Shown: piece by piece, positions 19,329-28,318 of the stretch | Layout: each line of letters opens with the position of its first letter | How positions within the stretch are numbered: position 1 is the stretch's first letter | The notes under the pieces: generated by a model | Database searches by the model: none | Told to the model about the DNA's origin: nothing | The model's input: only the letters and a program-made list of their open reading frames with translations | Translations under genes and position numbers: made by a program | Assembly (NCBI RefSeq): GCF_015160855.1 | Contig: NZ_CP063373.1 | Location: 7,502,001-7,566,000, forward strand | Reading direction: 5' to 3' | DNA from: Streptomyces ferrugineus | Lineage (GTDB): Bacteria > Actinomycetota > Actinomycetes > Streptomycetales > Streptomycetaceae | DNA length: 64,000 nt

Positions 19329-20858
19329 GTGGGGATCCGGAAACGGCACTGGGCGTGGGCGGCGGCACCGCTGGCGCTGGCCCTGCTGACGACGACCGGC
19401 TGCGAGGACACGAGCACGCCGGACGCCGGGGCGAAGCCGAGCGCCGCGCCGTCGTCCACGCCCGTGGCCCGGGTGTGCGCCAAGCCGGCGGCCGGGCCGG
19501 CGAAGGCGCCGGCGGGCGCGGTGACCGTCGATCCCGCGGTGGTCGGTGATCTGGCCGCGAAGACCAGGAGCAACCCCCCGAACACCACGTTCTGGCTTCG
19601 ACCGGGCACGCACAGGCTCAAGCCGGACCGCTACGCCCAGGTCGTCCCCAAGGAGGGGAACCGCTACCTCGGCGCGCCGGGCGCGGTGCTCGACGGCGGG
19701 AAGAAGAACCAGTACGCGTTCGGCGGCAGTGCCGGCCACGTCACCATCCGCCATCTGACCGTGCGGCGCTTCGTCGCGCCGCCGGACGAGGGCGTGGTCA
19801 ACCATGACTCGGCCGACGGGTGGGTGATCGAGCACGCCACGATCCGGGACAACTCCGGTGCCGGCCTGATGGCCGGCGCCCGCCAGCAGGTCCGCGCCAG
19901 TTGCCTGCGCGACAACGGCCAGTACGGCATGAACGCCTACAAGGCCGGCGGCCGTATCACCGGCCTGGTGGTCGAGGGCAACGAGATCGTGGGCAACAAC
20001 ACCGACGACTGGGAGCGGCGGCGGGAGGGCTGCGGCTGCACCGGAGGCATCAAGTTCTGGGCCGTCGACGGCGCCGACGTGCGCGGCAACTGGGTGCACG
20101 ACAACCGCGGGACCGGGTTGTGGGCGGACACCAACAACAACGACTTCCGCATCGAGGACAACGTGCTCGAGGCCAACGACGGTGCCGCCCTGATCTACGA
20201 GACCAGCTACAACGCGGTCATCCGGGACAACACGATCCGGCGCAACAACTGGGTCGAGGGCCGCGAGCGGGCCGACCGCGGCGACAACTTCCCGTTCGCG
20301 ACGGTCTATCTGTCCGAGTCCGGCGGCGAACCCCGGATCAAGGCCCGCACCGACAAGATCGAGGTCTACCGGAACGTGCTGGAGGACAACTGGTCCGGGA
20401 TCACCCTGTGGGAGAACGCCGACCGGTTCTGCAACAGCCCGGCCAACACCTCGTCCGGTGACTGCACGTTGCTGGTGGAGAACACCGACCGCTGCGTGCG
20501 GCCGGCGATCGCCACCGCACCGCTCTACGCCGACTGCCGGTGGAAGACCCAGCGGGTGGACATCCACGACAACCGCTTCGTGCTGGACAAGTCCGTCGTC
20601 GACTGCACGGTGAAGTGCGACCGCATGGCGGTGCTGTCCAACTACGGCACCTATCCGGACTGGTCGCCCTACCAGGGCGAGCGGGTGGCCGAGGCGATCA
20701 CCCGCGAGCAGCACAACCGCTGGCACGACAACGTCTACGTCGGGCCATGGAAGTTCGTGGCCCACGACCCGAGCCGGGTGCTCGACTTCGGGCAGTGGCA
20801 GTCCGCGCCGTACCGGCAGGACGCGGGCAGCACCTTCCGCGCACGGGACGGTGGTTGA
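19329..20858 (+). CDS. Right-handed beta-helix repeat lipoprotein
   Basis: A 509-aa protein from GTG 19329. The N-terminus is a lipoprotein signal: basic residues, a hydrophobic stretch and LLTTTGC with Cys25. After a Pro/Ala-rich linker the body shows parallel beta-helix repeats rich in Asn and Gly (IRDNSGAGLMAGARQQ, VEGNEIVGNNTD, IEDNVLEANDGAALIYE, IRDNTIRRNNW). Such folds occur in polysaccharide lyases, epimerases and binding proteins. Several Cys pairs suggest disulfides outside the cell. It probably acts on the polymer at the cell surface; the exact activity is unknown. Confidence 0.83.
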   Translation: MGIRKRHWAWAAAPLALALLTTTGCEDTSTPDAGAKPSAAPSSTPVARVCAKPAAGPAKAPAGAVTVDPAVVGDLAAKTRSNPPNTTFWLRPGTHRLKPDRYAQVVPKEGNRYLGAPGAVLDGGKKNQYAFGGSAGHVTIRHLTVRRFVAPPDEGVVNHDSADGWVIEHATIRDNSGAGLMAGARQQVRASCLRDNGQYGMNAYKAGGRITGLVVEGNEIVGNNTDDWERRREGCGCTGGIKFWAVDGADVRGNWVHDNRGTGLWADTNNNDFRIEDNVLEANDGAALIYETSYNAVIRDNTIRRNNWVEGRERADRGDNFPFATVYLSESGGEPRIKARTDKIEVYRNVLEDNWSGITLWENADRFCNSPANTSSGDCTLLVENTDRCVRPAIATAPLYADCRWKTQRVDIHDNRFVLDKSVVDCTVKCDRMAVLSNYGTYPDWSPYQGERVAEAITREQHNRWHDNVYVGPWKFVAHDPSRVLDFGQWQSAPYRQDAGSTFRARDGG

Positions 20859-20859
20859 G

Positions 20860-22086
20860 ATGGGCGGGGAGCACACACCGAAGATCGTCGGAACGGTCTG
20901 GGGGCTGCTGGTCCTCAACACCCTCGGCTCCGCCGGGGCGAAGACCATCGTCCCGCTGCCCCGCTCCCTCATCCAGATGGTCACCATGGGCGCGCTGGTC
21001 GCCGCGTTCACGCTGGCGCTCGCCGTCAATCTCCGGCTGCGCATCCGGGCCAGCGCCTTCCTGCTCCTGCTCACCCTGCTGCTGGTGCCGAGCGTGATCT
21101 CCAGCGCGAACCTGGAGTCCGGGTTCGGCGCGCTGTTCCGCTGCGCCCGGCTGGCGCTCTTCGTCGGCACCCTGTGGCTGCTCAGCCGCTGGTGGGACGG
21201 CGGCCTGACCTTCGTACGGCACCACATCCGGATGTACTTCGCGGTGCTCGGGTCGGTGGCCGCCGGCCTGGTCATCTCGCCGGGCGCGGCCCTGCCCGAG
21301 CTGTACGGCGGACGCCTGGTCGGCGCGCTGTGGCCGCTCACCCCGCCGCAGATCGGACAGTACGCCGCGGTGATCACCGGGCTCGCCGTCCTGCTCGTAC
21401 TGGGCCGCCGGACCGACCGGGGCAGCGCGGCGGTGGTCGTCGTGCCGTCGCTCGTCCTGCTCGCGCTGACCCATACCCGGACGGCCACGCTCGGCCTGCT
21501 CATCGGGTTGACGCTGGCGATCGGCTCGCTCGTCCTGACCAGCGCCGCCGCCCGCCGGTTCTTCGCCTGGACGGTGGTGTGCGCCGCCGTGGCCGCGGTG
21601 GGGTTCGGCTCCGCGCTGCGGGGGTGGTTCCTGCGCGGACAGAGCCAGGAGAACTTCACCAGCCTCACCGGCCGGGCCAAGGTCTGGGACGCCCTGCTGG
21701 CCGCGCCCCGGACGACCTCGGAGCAGTTGTTCGGGATGGGGCTGGGCGACAAGTCGTTCGGCGGGCTGCCGATCGACAACAGCTGGCTGGCCGTCTACCA
21801 CGAACAGGGTCTGACCGGCACCGTCATCGTGGCGGCGTTCGTCATCGTGCTGGGCGGTGTCGCGCTGCTGCGCCCGCCGTCGCTGCCGAGGGCCTGCGCG
21901 ATCTTCCTGATCGGCTACTGCGCCATCGCGTCGTACACCGAGGCCGGGCTGGGCGACGCCTCGCCGTATCTGCTGCATCTGGCCGTGGCCGCCTCACTGC
22001 TGGCGGCGCCGGCCGCGGCCACGCCCCTTCCGACGCCCGTGACCCCTCAACGACGTGTCCCGCGCTGGGCCCAGGATCGGAGGTGA
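20860..22086 (+). CDS. O-antigen ligase / Wzy-like membrane protein
   Basis: About 408 aa with around ten predicted membrane helices and a large loop containing RTATLGLLIGLTLAIG and, nearer the C-terminus, FTSLTGRAKVWDALLAA and FGMGLGDKSFGG, as in the Wzy_C/O-antigen ligase family. It most likely polymerises the repeat unit on the outer face of the membrane. Two starts are possible: GTG 20851, overlapping the preceding stop, and ATG 20860, preceded by GGTGG. The last 30 or so residues are a cytoplasmic Pro/Arg tail. Confidence 0.85.
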   Translation: MGGEHTPKIVGTVWGLLVLNTLGSAGAKTIVPLPRSLIQMVTMGALVAAFTLALAVNLRLRIRASAFLLLLTLLLVPSVISSANLESGFGALFRCARLALFVGTLWLLSRWWDGGLTFVRHHIRMYFAVLGSVAAGLVISPGAALPELYGGRLVGALWPLTPPQIGQYAAVITGLAVLLVLGRRTDRGSAAVVVVPSLVLLALTHTRTATLGLLIGLTLAIGSLVLTSAAARRFFAWTVVCAAVAAVGFGSALRGWFLRGQSQENFTSLTGRAKVWDALLAAPRTTSEQLFGMGLGDKSFGGLPIDNSWLAVYHEQGLTGTVIVAAFVIVLGGVALLRPPSLPRACAIFLIGYCAIASYTEAGLGDASPYLLHLAVAASLLAAPAAATPLPTPVTPQRRVPRWAQDRR

Positions 22087-22094
22087 CCTGAAGC

Positions 22095-23318
22095 ATGCAT
22101 GTCCTCGTGGTGCACAACCGCTACGCCTCGGCGCAGCCGAGCGGGGAGAACAGGGTCGTCGACCAGGAGGTGGAACTGCTGCGCGCGGCCGGCCACCGGG
22201 TCGAGGTGTTCGAGCGGCGCAGCGACGACATCGCCGCCCGGTCCCTGCCCGGCAAGGTCGCGGTGCCGCTGCTCGTGCCGTGGCACCCGGGGGTCCGCAA
22301 GGAGCTCGCGGCCCGGCTCCGGGCCGAGCGGCCGGACGTGGTGCACGTCCACAACGTCTTCCCGCTCCTGTCGCCCGCGGTCCTGGCCGCCTGCGCCGAC
22401 GCCGGCGTACCCGCCGTCGCCACGCTGCACAACTACACCCAGGTCTGCCCGCCCGGCACCCTGCGGCGGGACGGCCGGCCGTGCACCGAGTGCGTCGGGG
22501 CGGCGGCGCCGCTGCCCGCCGTCCGGCACGGCTGCTACCGGAACTCCCGCCTGGCGACGGTGCCGCTCGCGGTCAGCCTGTCGGTCAACCGGCGGCGGTG
22601 GTGGTCCGGCGTGGAGCGGTTCCTCTGCATCTCCGCGGCGCAGCGCGACGTCCTGGTGCGGTCCGGCATGCCGGCCGAGCGGCTGGCGGTCAAGCACAAC
22701 TTCGTGCCCGACCCGGACGACCGCAGGACGGGCGCCGGCGAGCATCTGCTCTACCTCGGCCGGCTCGCGGAGGCCAAGGGCGTACGGCTGCTCATGGCCG
22801 CGTGGGACGAGCTCGCCGCGGACGGCGGGGTGGGCGTGCCGCTCGTGATCGCCGGCGCCGGGCCGCTGGAGCGAGAGGTGACCGCCTGGGCGGCGGGCCG
22901 GGACGACGTGCGCTGCGTCGGTCTGCTGGACCCGGCGGAGAGCCGCAAGGCCCTCGCGCGGTCGGTCGCCGTGGTGGCTCCCTCGACGTGGCTGGAGGCG
23001 TTCGGGCTGGTGGTCGTGGAGGCGATGGCGGCCGGGGTCCCGACCGTCGCGGCCGGGCACGGCGCCTTCGTGGAACTCGTCGAGGACGGGACGACCGGGC
23101 TGCTGCACCGGCCGGGCGACTCCGCCTCGCTCGCGTCCCGCATACGCCGGATCGCGGCCGAGCCGGGCCGCAACCGGGAGATGGGCCAGGCGGCCCGGCG
23201 CCGTTACGAGCGGGGTTTCAGCCCGGCCGTCGGCCTGGAGCGCCTGGTGGAGGAGTACCGCACCGCGATCGCGGGGCGGACGCAATCGATGGGGGACGGA
23301 ATCAATGGGGGGCACTAG
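22095..23318 (+). CDS. Glycosyltransferase family 4
   Basis: A 407-aa GT-B glycosyltransferase. The acceptor half has VHNRYASAQPSGENRVVDQE and VVHVHNVFPLLSPA; the donor half has LLYLGRLAEAKGVRLLMAAW and STWLEAFGLVVVEAMAAGVP, including the E-x7-E motif. Four cysteines (CPPGTLRRDGRPCTEC and a later Cys) form a zinc-ribbon-like loop often seen in this GT4 subgroup. It adds a sugar during repeat-unit assembly. The stop TAG abuts the next ATG. Confidence 0.9.
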   Translation: MHVLVVHNRYASAQPSGENRVVDQEVELLRAAGHRVEVFERRSDDIAARSLPGKVAVPLLVPWHPGVRKELAARLRAERPDVVHVHNVFPLLSPAVLAACADAGVPAVATLHNYTQVCPPGTLRRDGRPCTECVGAAAPLPAVRHGCYRNSRLATVPLAVSLSVNRRRWWSGVERFLCISAAQRDVLVRSGMPAERLAVKHNFVPDPDDRRTGAGEHLLYLGRLAEAKGVRLLMAAWDELAADGGVGVPLVIAGAGPLEREVTAWAAGRDDVRCVGLLDPAESRKALARSVAVVAPSTWLEAFGLVVVEAMAAGVPTVAAGHGAFVELVEDGTTGLLHRPGDSASLASRIRRIAAEPGRNREMGQAARRRYERGFSPAVGLERLVEEYRTAIAGRTQSMGDGINGGH

Positions 23319-24569
23319 ATGACACGATGCCGACTCTGCGGCTCGGCGGCGCTGGCGAGCGTCGTCGACCTCGGGGCGACGCCACCGTGTGAGAGCTTTC
23401 TCGCCGCGGACCGACTGGACCAGCCGGAGCCGGCGTACCCGCTGCACCTGCGGGTCTGCACGGACTGCTGGCTCGCGCAGCTCCCGCCGCTGATCACGCC
23501 GGAGGAGACGTTCACGCAGTACGCGTACTTCTCCTCCTACTCGACCTCCTGGGTGGAGCACGCGCGCACCTTCGTCGCCGGCGCCGTGCAGCGGGTGGGC
23601 CTCGGCCCCGACGCCTTCGTGGTCGAGGTCGCGAGCAACGACGGGTACCTGCTGAAGCACGTGGTGGACCGGGGGATCCGCTGTCTGGGCATCGAGCCGT
23701 CGGTGAACGTGGGCGCCGCGGCACGGGACGCGGGGGTGCCCACGCTCACGGAGTTCCTGACCCCGGACACCGGCTCGGGCGTCCGCGCCGAACACGGCCC
23801 GGCGGACCTGGTCGTGGCCAACAACGTGTACGCGCACATCCCCGACGTGGTCGGCTTCACCCAGGGGCTGCGCGCCCTGGTCGCCGACGACGGCTGGGTC
23901 TCCGTCGAGGTGCAGCACCTGCTGACCCTGATCGAGCGGAACCAGTACGACACGATCTACCACGAGCACTTCCAGTACTACACGGTGGCGTCCGCGATCC
24001 GAGCTCTCGCGAGCGGCGGACTCGCGCTCGTGGACGTCGAGTTGCTGCCGACGCACGGCGGCTCCATCCGGCTGTGGGCCCGGCCGGCCGAGGCGGCCGG
24101 TGAGCCGACCCGGCGGGTGGCCGACGTGCTGGCCCGGGAGAAGGCCGCCGGGCTGCAGGAGCTGTCCGGGTACACCGAGTTCTCCGCCCGGGTGGCCAAG
24201 GTGCGCCGGGACCTGCTGAAGTTCCTCATCGAGGCGGCCGAGCGCGGCGAGACGGTCGTCGGCTACGGCGCCCCCGGCAAGGGCAACACCCTGCTCAACC
24301 ACTGCGGCATCCGCCCCGACCTGCTCCCGTACACGGTCGACCGCAACCCCTACAAGCACGGCAGGTTCACCCCGGGCACCCGCATCCCGATCCTGCCGCC
24401 CGAGCAGATAGCCGCCGACCGACCGGACTACGTCCTCGTCCTCCCGTGGAACCTCCGGGACGAACTGGTCGAGCAACTGTCCTTCATCCACGACTGGGGC
24501 GGCCGGCTGGTCTTCCCCATCCCGGAACTGAGCGTTGTCGAGGTCGCATCTGGAAAGGGCACAGCATGA
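23319..24569 (+). CDS. Sugar C-methyltransferase (TylCIII/NovU type)
   Basis: A 416-aa SAM-dependent enzyme. The N-terminal zinc-binding module has CRLCG and CTDCW, the middle SAM domain has VVEVASNDGYLLKHVV, and the C-terminal domain has VGYGAPGKGNTLLNHCG. This three-part layout is that of NDP-hexose C-methyltransferases. It probably methylates a CDP- or dTDP-4-keto-sugar used in the polymer and is directly coupled to the cytidylyltransferase that follows. Substrate and methylation site cannot be deduced. Confidence 0.9.
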   Translation: MTRCRLCGSAALASVVDLGATPPCESFLAADRLDQPEPAYPLHLRVCTDCWLAQLPPLITPEETFTQYAYFSSYSTSWVEHARTFVAGAVQRVGLGPDAFVVEVASNDGYLLKHVVDRGIRCLGIEPSVNVGAAARDAGVPTLTEFLTPDTGSGVRAEHGPADLVVANNVYAHIPDVVGFTQGLRALVADDGWVSVEVQHLLTLIERNQYDTIYHEHFQYYTVASAIRALASGGLALVDVELLPTHGGSIRLWARPAEAAGEPTRRVADVLAREKAAGLQELSGYTEFSARVAKVRRDLLKFLIEAAERGETVVGYGAPGKGNTLLNHCGIRPDLLPYTVDRNPYKHGRFTPGTRIPILPPEQIAADRPDYVLVLPWNLRDELVEQLSFIHDWGGRLVFPIPELSVVEVASGKGTA

Positions 24570-25363
24570 AGGTCGTTCTGTTCTGCGGCGGTTACGGGAT
24601 GCGGATGCGCAACGGAACCGCCGACGACGTGCCCAAGCCGATGGCGATGGTCGGCCCCCGGCCGCTGATCTGGCACGTCATGCGCTACTACGCGCACTAC
24701 GGGCACCGGGAGTTCATCCTGTGCCTCGGGTACGGGGCCCACCACATCAAGGACTTCTTCCTCAACTACGAGGAGACGACGTCCAACGACTTCGTGCTGC
24801 GCAACGGGCAGACCGAGTTGCTGTCCACCGACATCTCGGACTGGACGATCACGTTCGCTCAGACCGGCGTCGAGTCACCCATCGGGGAACGGCTGCGCCG
24901 GGTGCGGCACCACCTGGACGGCGACGAGATGTTCCTCGCCAACTACGCCGACGTGCTCACCGACGCCCCGCTGCCGGAGATGATCGACCGGTTCGCCCGG
25001 CGCGACGCCGGCGCCTCGATGATGGTGGTGCCGCCGCAGTCCTCGTTCCACTGCGTGGACCTGGGCGAGGACGGCCTGGTGGGCGGCATCACCGCGGTGA
25101 GCGAACTGCCGCTGTGGGAGAACGGCGGCTACTTCGTGCTGCGCCAGGAGGTCTTCGACCACATACCTCAGGGCGGGGACCTGGTCGCCGACGGATGCGC
25201 CCAACTGGCCAAGCGCGGCCGCCTGGTGGCGCACCGGCACCGCGGCTTCTGGAAGCCGACCGACACCGTGAAGGAGCGGGCCGCGCTGGACGCCGCCTAC
25301 GCCCGGGGCGAGCGCCCGTGGGCCGTGTGGGAGCGGGACGACATCACGGGGGTACGGGCGTGA
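24566..25363 (+). CDS. Glucose-1-phosphate cytidylyltransferase-like
   Basis: A 265-aa nucleotidyltransferase starting at ATG 24566 (ATGA overlap). It carries the GGYGMRM nucleotide-binding loop, DDVPKPMAMVGPRPLIWH and FILCLGYGAHHIKDFF, which match RfbF-type enzymes rather than RmlA. It would activate a sugar-1-phosphate to the CDP-sugar. The standard loop GxGTR is changed to GYGMRMRNG, so the true substrate may differ from glucose-1-phosphate. Upstream in-frame codons belong to the shadow of the methyltransferase gene. Confidence 0.86.
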   Translation: MKVVLFCGGYGMRMRNGTADDVPKPMAMVGPRPLIWHVMRYYAHYGHREFILCLGYGAHHIKDFFLNYEETTSNDFVLRNGQTELLSTDISDWTITFAQTGVESPIGERLRRVRHHLDGDEMFLANYADVLTDAPLPEMIDRFARRDAGASMMVVPPQSSFHCVDLGEDGLVGGITAVSELPLWENGGYFVLRQEVFDHIPQGGDLVADGCAQLAKRGRLVAHRHRGFWKPTDTVKERAALDAAYARGERPWAVWERDDITGVRA

Positions 25364-26007
25364 TCCGGCTCGGGGCCGGGCCCCTGGAGCGGATCGTCGC
25401 GGTGGGCGCGCACTGCGACGACATCGCCATCGGCGCGGGCGGCACGCTGCTGACGCTGTGCCTGGCACGGCCGGGCATCCGCGTCGACGCGCTGGTGCTC
25501 TCCGGCGGCGGCAGCGAGCGGGAGCGGGAGGAGCAGGCCGCGCTCGCCGCCTTCTGCCCGGGCGCCGACCTGCGGCTGACCGTGCTCAAGCTGCCGGACG
25601 GCCGGATGCCCGCGCACTGGGACGAGGCCAAGTCCGCGGTCGAGGAACTGCGGATGCGGACCGAGCCGGATCTCGTGCTGGCCCCGCGCACCGATGACGC
25701 GCACCAGGACCACCGCGGCCTGGCGAAGCTGATGACCACCGGATTCCGCGACCACCTCGTGCTCGGCTACGAGATCGTCAAGTGGGACGGCGATCTCGGC
25801 CGGCCGGCGGCGTACCAGCCGCTGTCACCGGAGATCGCCGAACAGAAGGTGCGGCTGCTGCAGGAGCACTACCCCTCGCAGCGGCACCGGCCCTGGTACG
25901 ACCGGGAGGCCTTCCTCGGCCTCGCACGGATCCGCGGCATCGAATGCCACGAGCGCTACGCCGAGGCGTTCGCCGCCACCAAACTCACGCTCAACCTGGG
26001 GGGTTGA
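25360..26007 (+). CDS. PIG-L family deacetylase
   Basis: A 215-aa protein from GTG 25360 (GTGA overlap). It contains the metal-binding HxDD motif in VGAHCDDIAIGAGGTLL and the second metal ligand His in DDAHQDHRGLAKL. PIG-L/LmbE enzymes remove N-acetyl groups from GlcNAc-containing substrates using zinc. Here it probably deacetylates an amino sugar of the exopolysaccharide or its precursor. It is clearly distinct in length and context from the mycothiol deacetylase MshB. Confidence 0.9.
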   Translation: MIRLGAGPLERIVAVGAHCDDIAIGAGGTLLTLCLARPGIRVDALVLSGGGSEREREEQAALAAFCPGADLRLTVLKLPDGRMPAHWDEAKSAVEELRMRTEPDLVLAPRTDDAHQDHRGLAKLMTTGFRDHLVLGYEIVKWDGDLGRPAAYQPLSPEIAEQKVRLLQEHYPSQRHRPWYDREAFLGLARIRGIECHERYAEAFAATKLTLNLGG

Positions 26008-26010
26008 ACC

Positions 26011-27036
26011 TTGCGCGTACTACTGACCGGACACCAGGGCTATCTGGGCACCGTGATGGCCCCGGTCCTCGCCGCCGCCGGACACGAGGTCGTCGGCCTC
26101 GACGCCGGCCTGTTCGCCGACTGCGTCCTCGGCCCGCCGCCCGCGGACCCGCCGGGGCACCGGGTGGACCTGCGCGACGTCACGGCCGAACACGTGGCCG
26201 GCGTGGACGCCGTGATCCACCTGGCCGCGCTGTCCAACGACCCGCTGGGATCGCTGGCGCCGGAGCTCACCTACGACATCAACCACCACGCGTCCGTACG
26301 GCTGGCCCGGCTGGCCCGCGACGCCGGAGTGCGGCGCTTCCTGTACGCCTCCACCTGCTCGGTCTACGGCGCCGCCGGCGGCGACGACCTGGTGGCCGAG
26401 GACGCCCCGCTGCGCCCGGTGACGCCGTACGCGGAGTCCAAGGTGCGGGTCGAGGACGATCTGCACGCGCTGGCCGACGGCGACTTCACCCCGGTGTTCA
26501 TGCGCAACGCCACCGCCTTCGGCCACTCGCCCCGGCTGCGCGCCGACATCGTGCTGAACAACCTGGTGGGCCACGCGCTGCTGTCCGGCGAGGTCCTCGT
26601 GCTCTCCGACGGCACCCCCTGGCGGCCGCTGGTGCACGCCGCCGACATCGCGCGGGCCTTCACGGCCGCGCTGACCGCGCCGCGCGACGCGGTGCACGAC
26701 CGGGCGTTCAACATCGGCAGCGAGATCAACAACGTCACCGTCGCCGAGATCGCCGGGCAGGTCGCCGAGGCGGTGTCCGGCGCGAAGGTGGTGATCACCG
26801 GCGAGACCGGTGCCGATCCGCGGTCGTACCGGGTGGACTTCTCCCGGTTCCGCGCCGCGGTGCCCGGCTTCGACTGCGAGTGGACGGTGAAGCAGGGCGC
26901 GCTCGAACTCGCCGACGCCTACCGCGAACACGGGCTGACCCGGGAGGACTTCGACCGGCGCTTCACCCGCCTCGCCGTGCTGCGCGCGGCGTCCGACGCC
27001 GGCACCGTCGACGACACCCTGCGGCGGCGCCGGTGA
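26011..27036 (+). CDS. NAD-dependent sugar epimerase/dehydratase
   Basis: A 341-aa extended SDR protein starting at TTG 26011. It has the GxxGxxG nucleotide motif in LLTGHQGYLGTVMAPVLAA, the catalytic Ser region ASTCSVYG and YAESK (YxxxK). It would epimerise, reduce or dehydrate a nucleotide sugar, probably the CDP-sugar made by the upstream enzymes. The GGGGG run before the start can serve as ribosome binding site. The last 4 bases overlap the aminopeptidase-like gene. Confidence 0.88.
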   Translation: MRVLLTGHQGYLGTVMAPVLAAAGHEVVGLDAGLFADCVLGPPPADPPGHRVDLRDVTAEHVAGVDAVIHLAALSNDPLGSLAPELTYDINHHASVRLARLARDAGVRRFLYASTCSVYGAAGGDDLVAEDAPLRPVTPYAESKVRVEDDLHALADGDFTPVFMRNATAFGHSPRLRADIVLNNLVGHALLSGEVLVLSDGTPWRPLVHAADIARAFTAALTAPRDAVHDRAFNIGSEINNVTVAEIAGQVAEAVSGAKVVITGETGADPRSYRVDFSRFRAAVPGFDCEWTVKQGALELADAYREHGLTREDFDRRFTRLAVLRAASDAGTVDDTLRRRR

Positions 27037-28313
27037 CCGCGGCCTGCTCCGGCGAGGAGATGTACGCGCTGGTGGAGCGGATGTACCCGCTCTGCCGGTC
27101 GATCACGGGCGACGGCGTGCGCGCCACCCTCGACATCGTGGGCGAGTACATCCCGCTCCAGGTGCACGAGGTGCCGACCGGGACCCAGGTGCTGGACTGG
27201 ACGGTGCCGCAGGAGTGGAACATCCGGGACGCGTACATCGCCGACGCCGCCGGCCACCGGGTCGTCGACTTCGCCGCGTCCAGCCTGCACGTGCTCGGCT
27301 ACAGCGTGCCGGTGTCGCGAACCATGCCCCTGTCCGAGCTGCGCGCGCACCTGCACACCCTGCCGGACCGCCCGTCCTGGGTGCCGTACCGCACCAGCTA
27401 CTACCAGCCGGAATGGGGGTTCTGCCTGGCCCAGGAGACCCTGGACGCGCTGCCGGACGGCGACTACGAGGTGTGCGTCGACTCCACCCTCGCGGACGGC
27501 CACCTCACCTACGCCGAGCATGTGATCCCCGGTCAGGTCCCCGACGAGGTGATCGTCTCCAGCCACGTCTGCCACCCTTCGCTGGCCAACGACAACCTGG
27601 CCGGCATCGCGGTGGCGACGTTCCTGGCCAGGGCGCTGGCGGAGCAGACGCCGTACTACACCTACCGGTTCCTCTTCGCGCCCGGCACCATCGGGGCGAT
27701 CACCTGGCTGGCCCGCAACAAGGAGCGGGTGGAGCGGGTCAAGCACGGGCTGGTGCTGGCCTGTGCGGGCGACCGGGGCTCGCTGACGTACAAGCAGAGC
27801 AGGCGCGGCGACGCGGAGATCGACCGGGTGCTGCGGCATGTGCTGACCGCCTCCGAACGCCCGCACCGCATCGCCGAGTTCACTCCGTACGGCTACGACG
27901 AGCGGCAGTTCTGCTCCCCCGGGTTCGATCTCGGCGTGGGCTCGCTCAGCCGGACCCCGTACGCGGGTTACCCCGAGTACCACACCTCGGCGGACAACCT
28001 GGACTTCGTCTCCCCGGAGGCGATGGCGGACACCCTCGCGGTCTGCCGCGAGGCGTTCGCCGTCCTCGACCGCAACCGGCGGTACCTCAACCTCAGCCCC
28101 TACGGCGAACCACAGCTGGGCCGACGTGGGCTGTACGACGCGCTCGGCGGCCGCAGCGACACCAAGCAGGCGCAGCTGGCCATGCTCTGGGTGCTCAACC
28201 TCTCCGACGGCGAGCACAGTCTGCTGGAAGTCGCCGAGCGCTCCGGGCTGCCGTTCAGCGCCGTCGCCGCCGCGGCCGACGCCCTGCACGGCGCCGGGCT
28301 CGTCAAGGCGTGA
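27033..28313 (+). CDS. DUF4910 aminopeptidase-like protein
   Basis: A 426-aa protein from GTG 27033. It has a DUF2172-like N-terminus (MYPLCRSITGDGVRATL), then an M28-peptidase-like core with possible metal ligands in SSHVCHPSLANDNLAG and PEYHTSADNLDFV, and a C-terminal winged-helix-like segment (LLEVAERSGLPFSAVAAAAD). Relatives are found in polysaccharide and secondary metabolite clusters. No signal peptide is visible, so it acts in the cytoplasm. It may hydrolyse an amide on a sugar-amino acid conjugate, but no substrate can be assigned. Confidence 0.85.
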   Translation: MTAACSGEEMYALVERMYPLCRSITGDGVRATLDIVGEYIPLQVHEVPTGTQVLDWTVPQEWNIRDAYIADAAGHRVVDFAASSLHVLGYSVPVSRTMPLSELRAHLHTLPDRPSWVPYRTSYYQPEWGFCLAQETLDALPDGDYEVCVDSTLADGHLTYAEHVIPGQVPDEVIVSSHVCHPSLANDNLAGIAVATFLARALAEQTPYYTYRFLFAPGTIGAITWLARNKERVERVKHGLVLACAGDRGSLTYKQSRRGDAEIDRVLRHVLTASERPHRIAEFTPYGYDERQFCSPGFDLGVGSLSRTPYAGYPEYHTSADNLDFVSPEAMADTLAVCREAFAVLDRNRRYLNLSPYGEPQLGRRGLYDALGGRSDTKQAQLAMLWVLNLSDGEHSLLEVAERSGLPFSAVAAAADALHGAGLVKA

Positions 28314-28318
28314 CGCCG

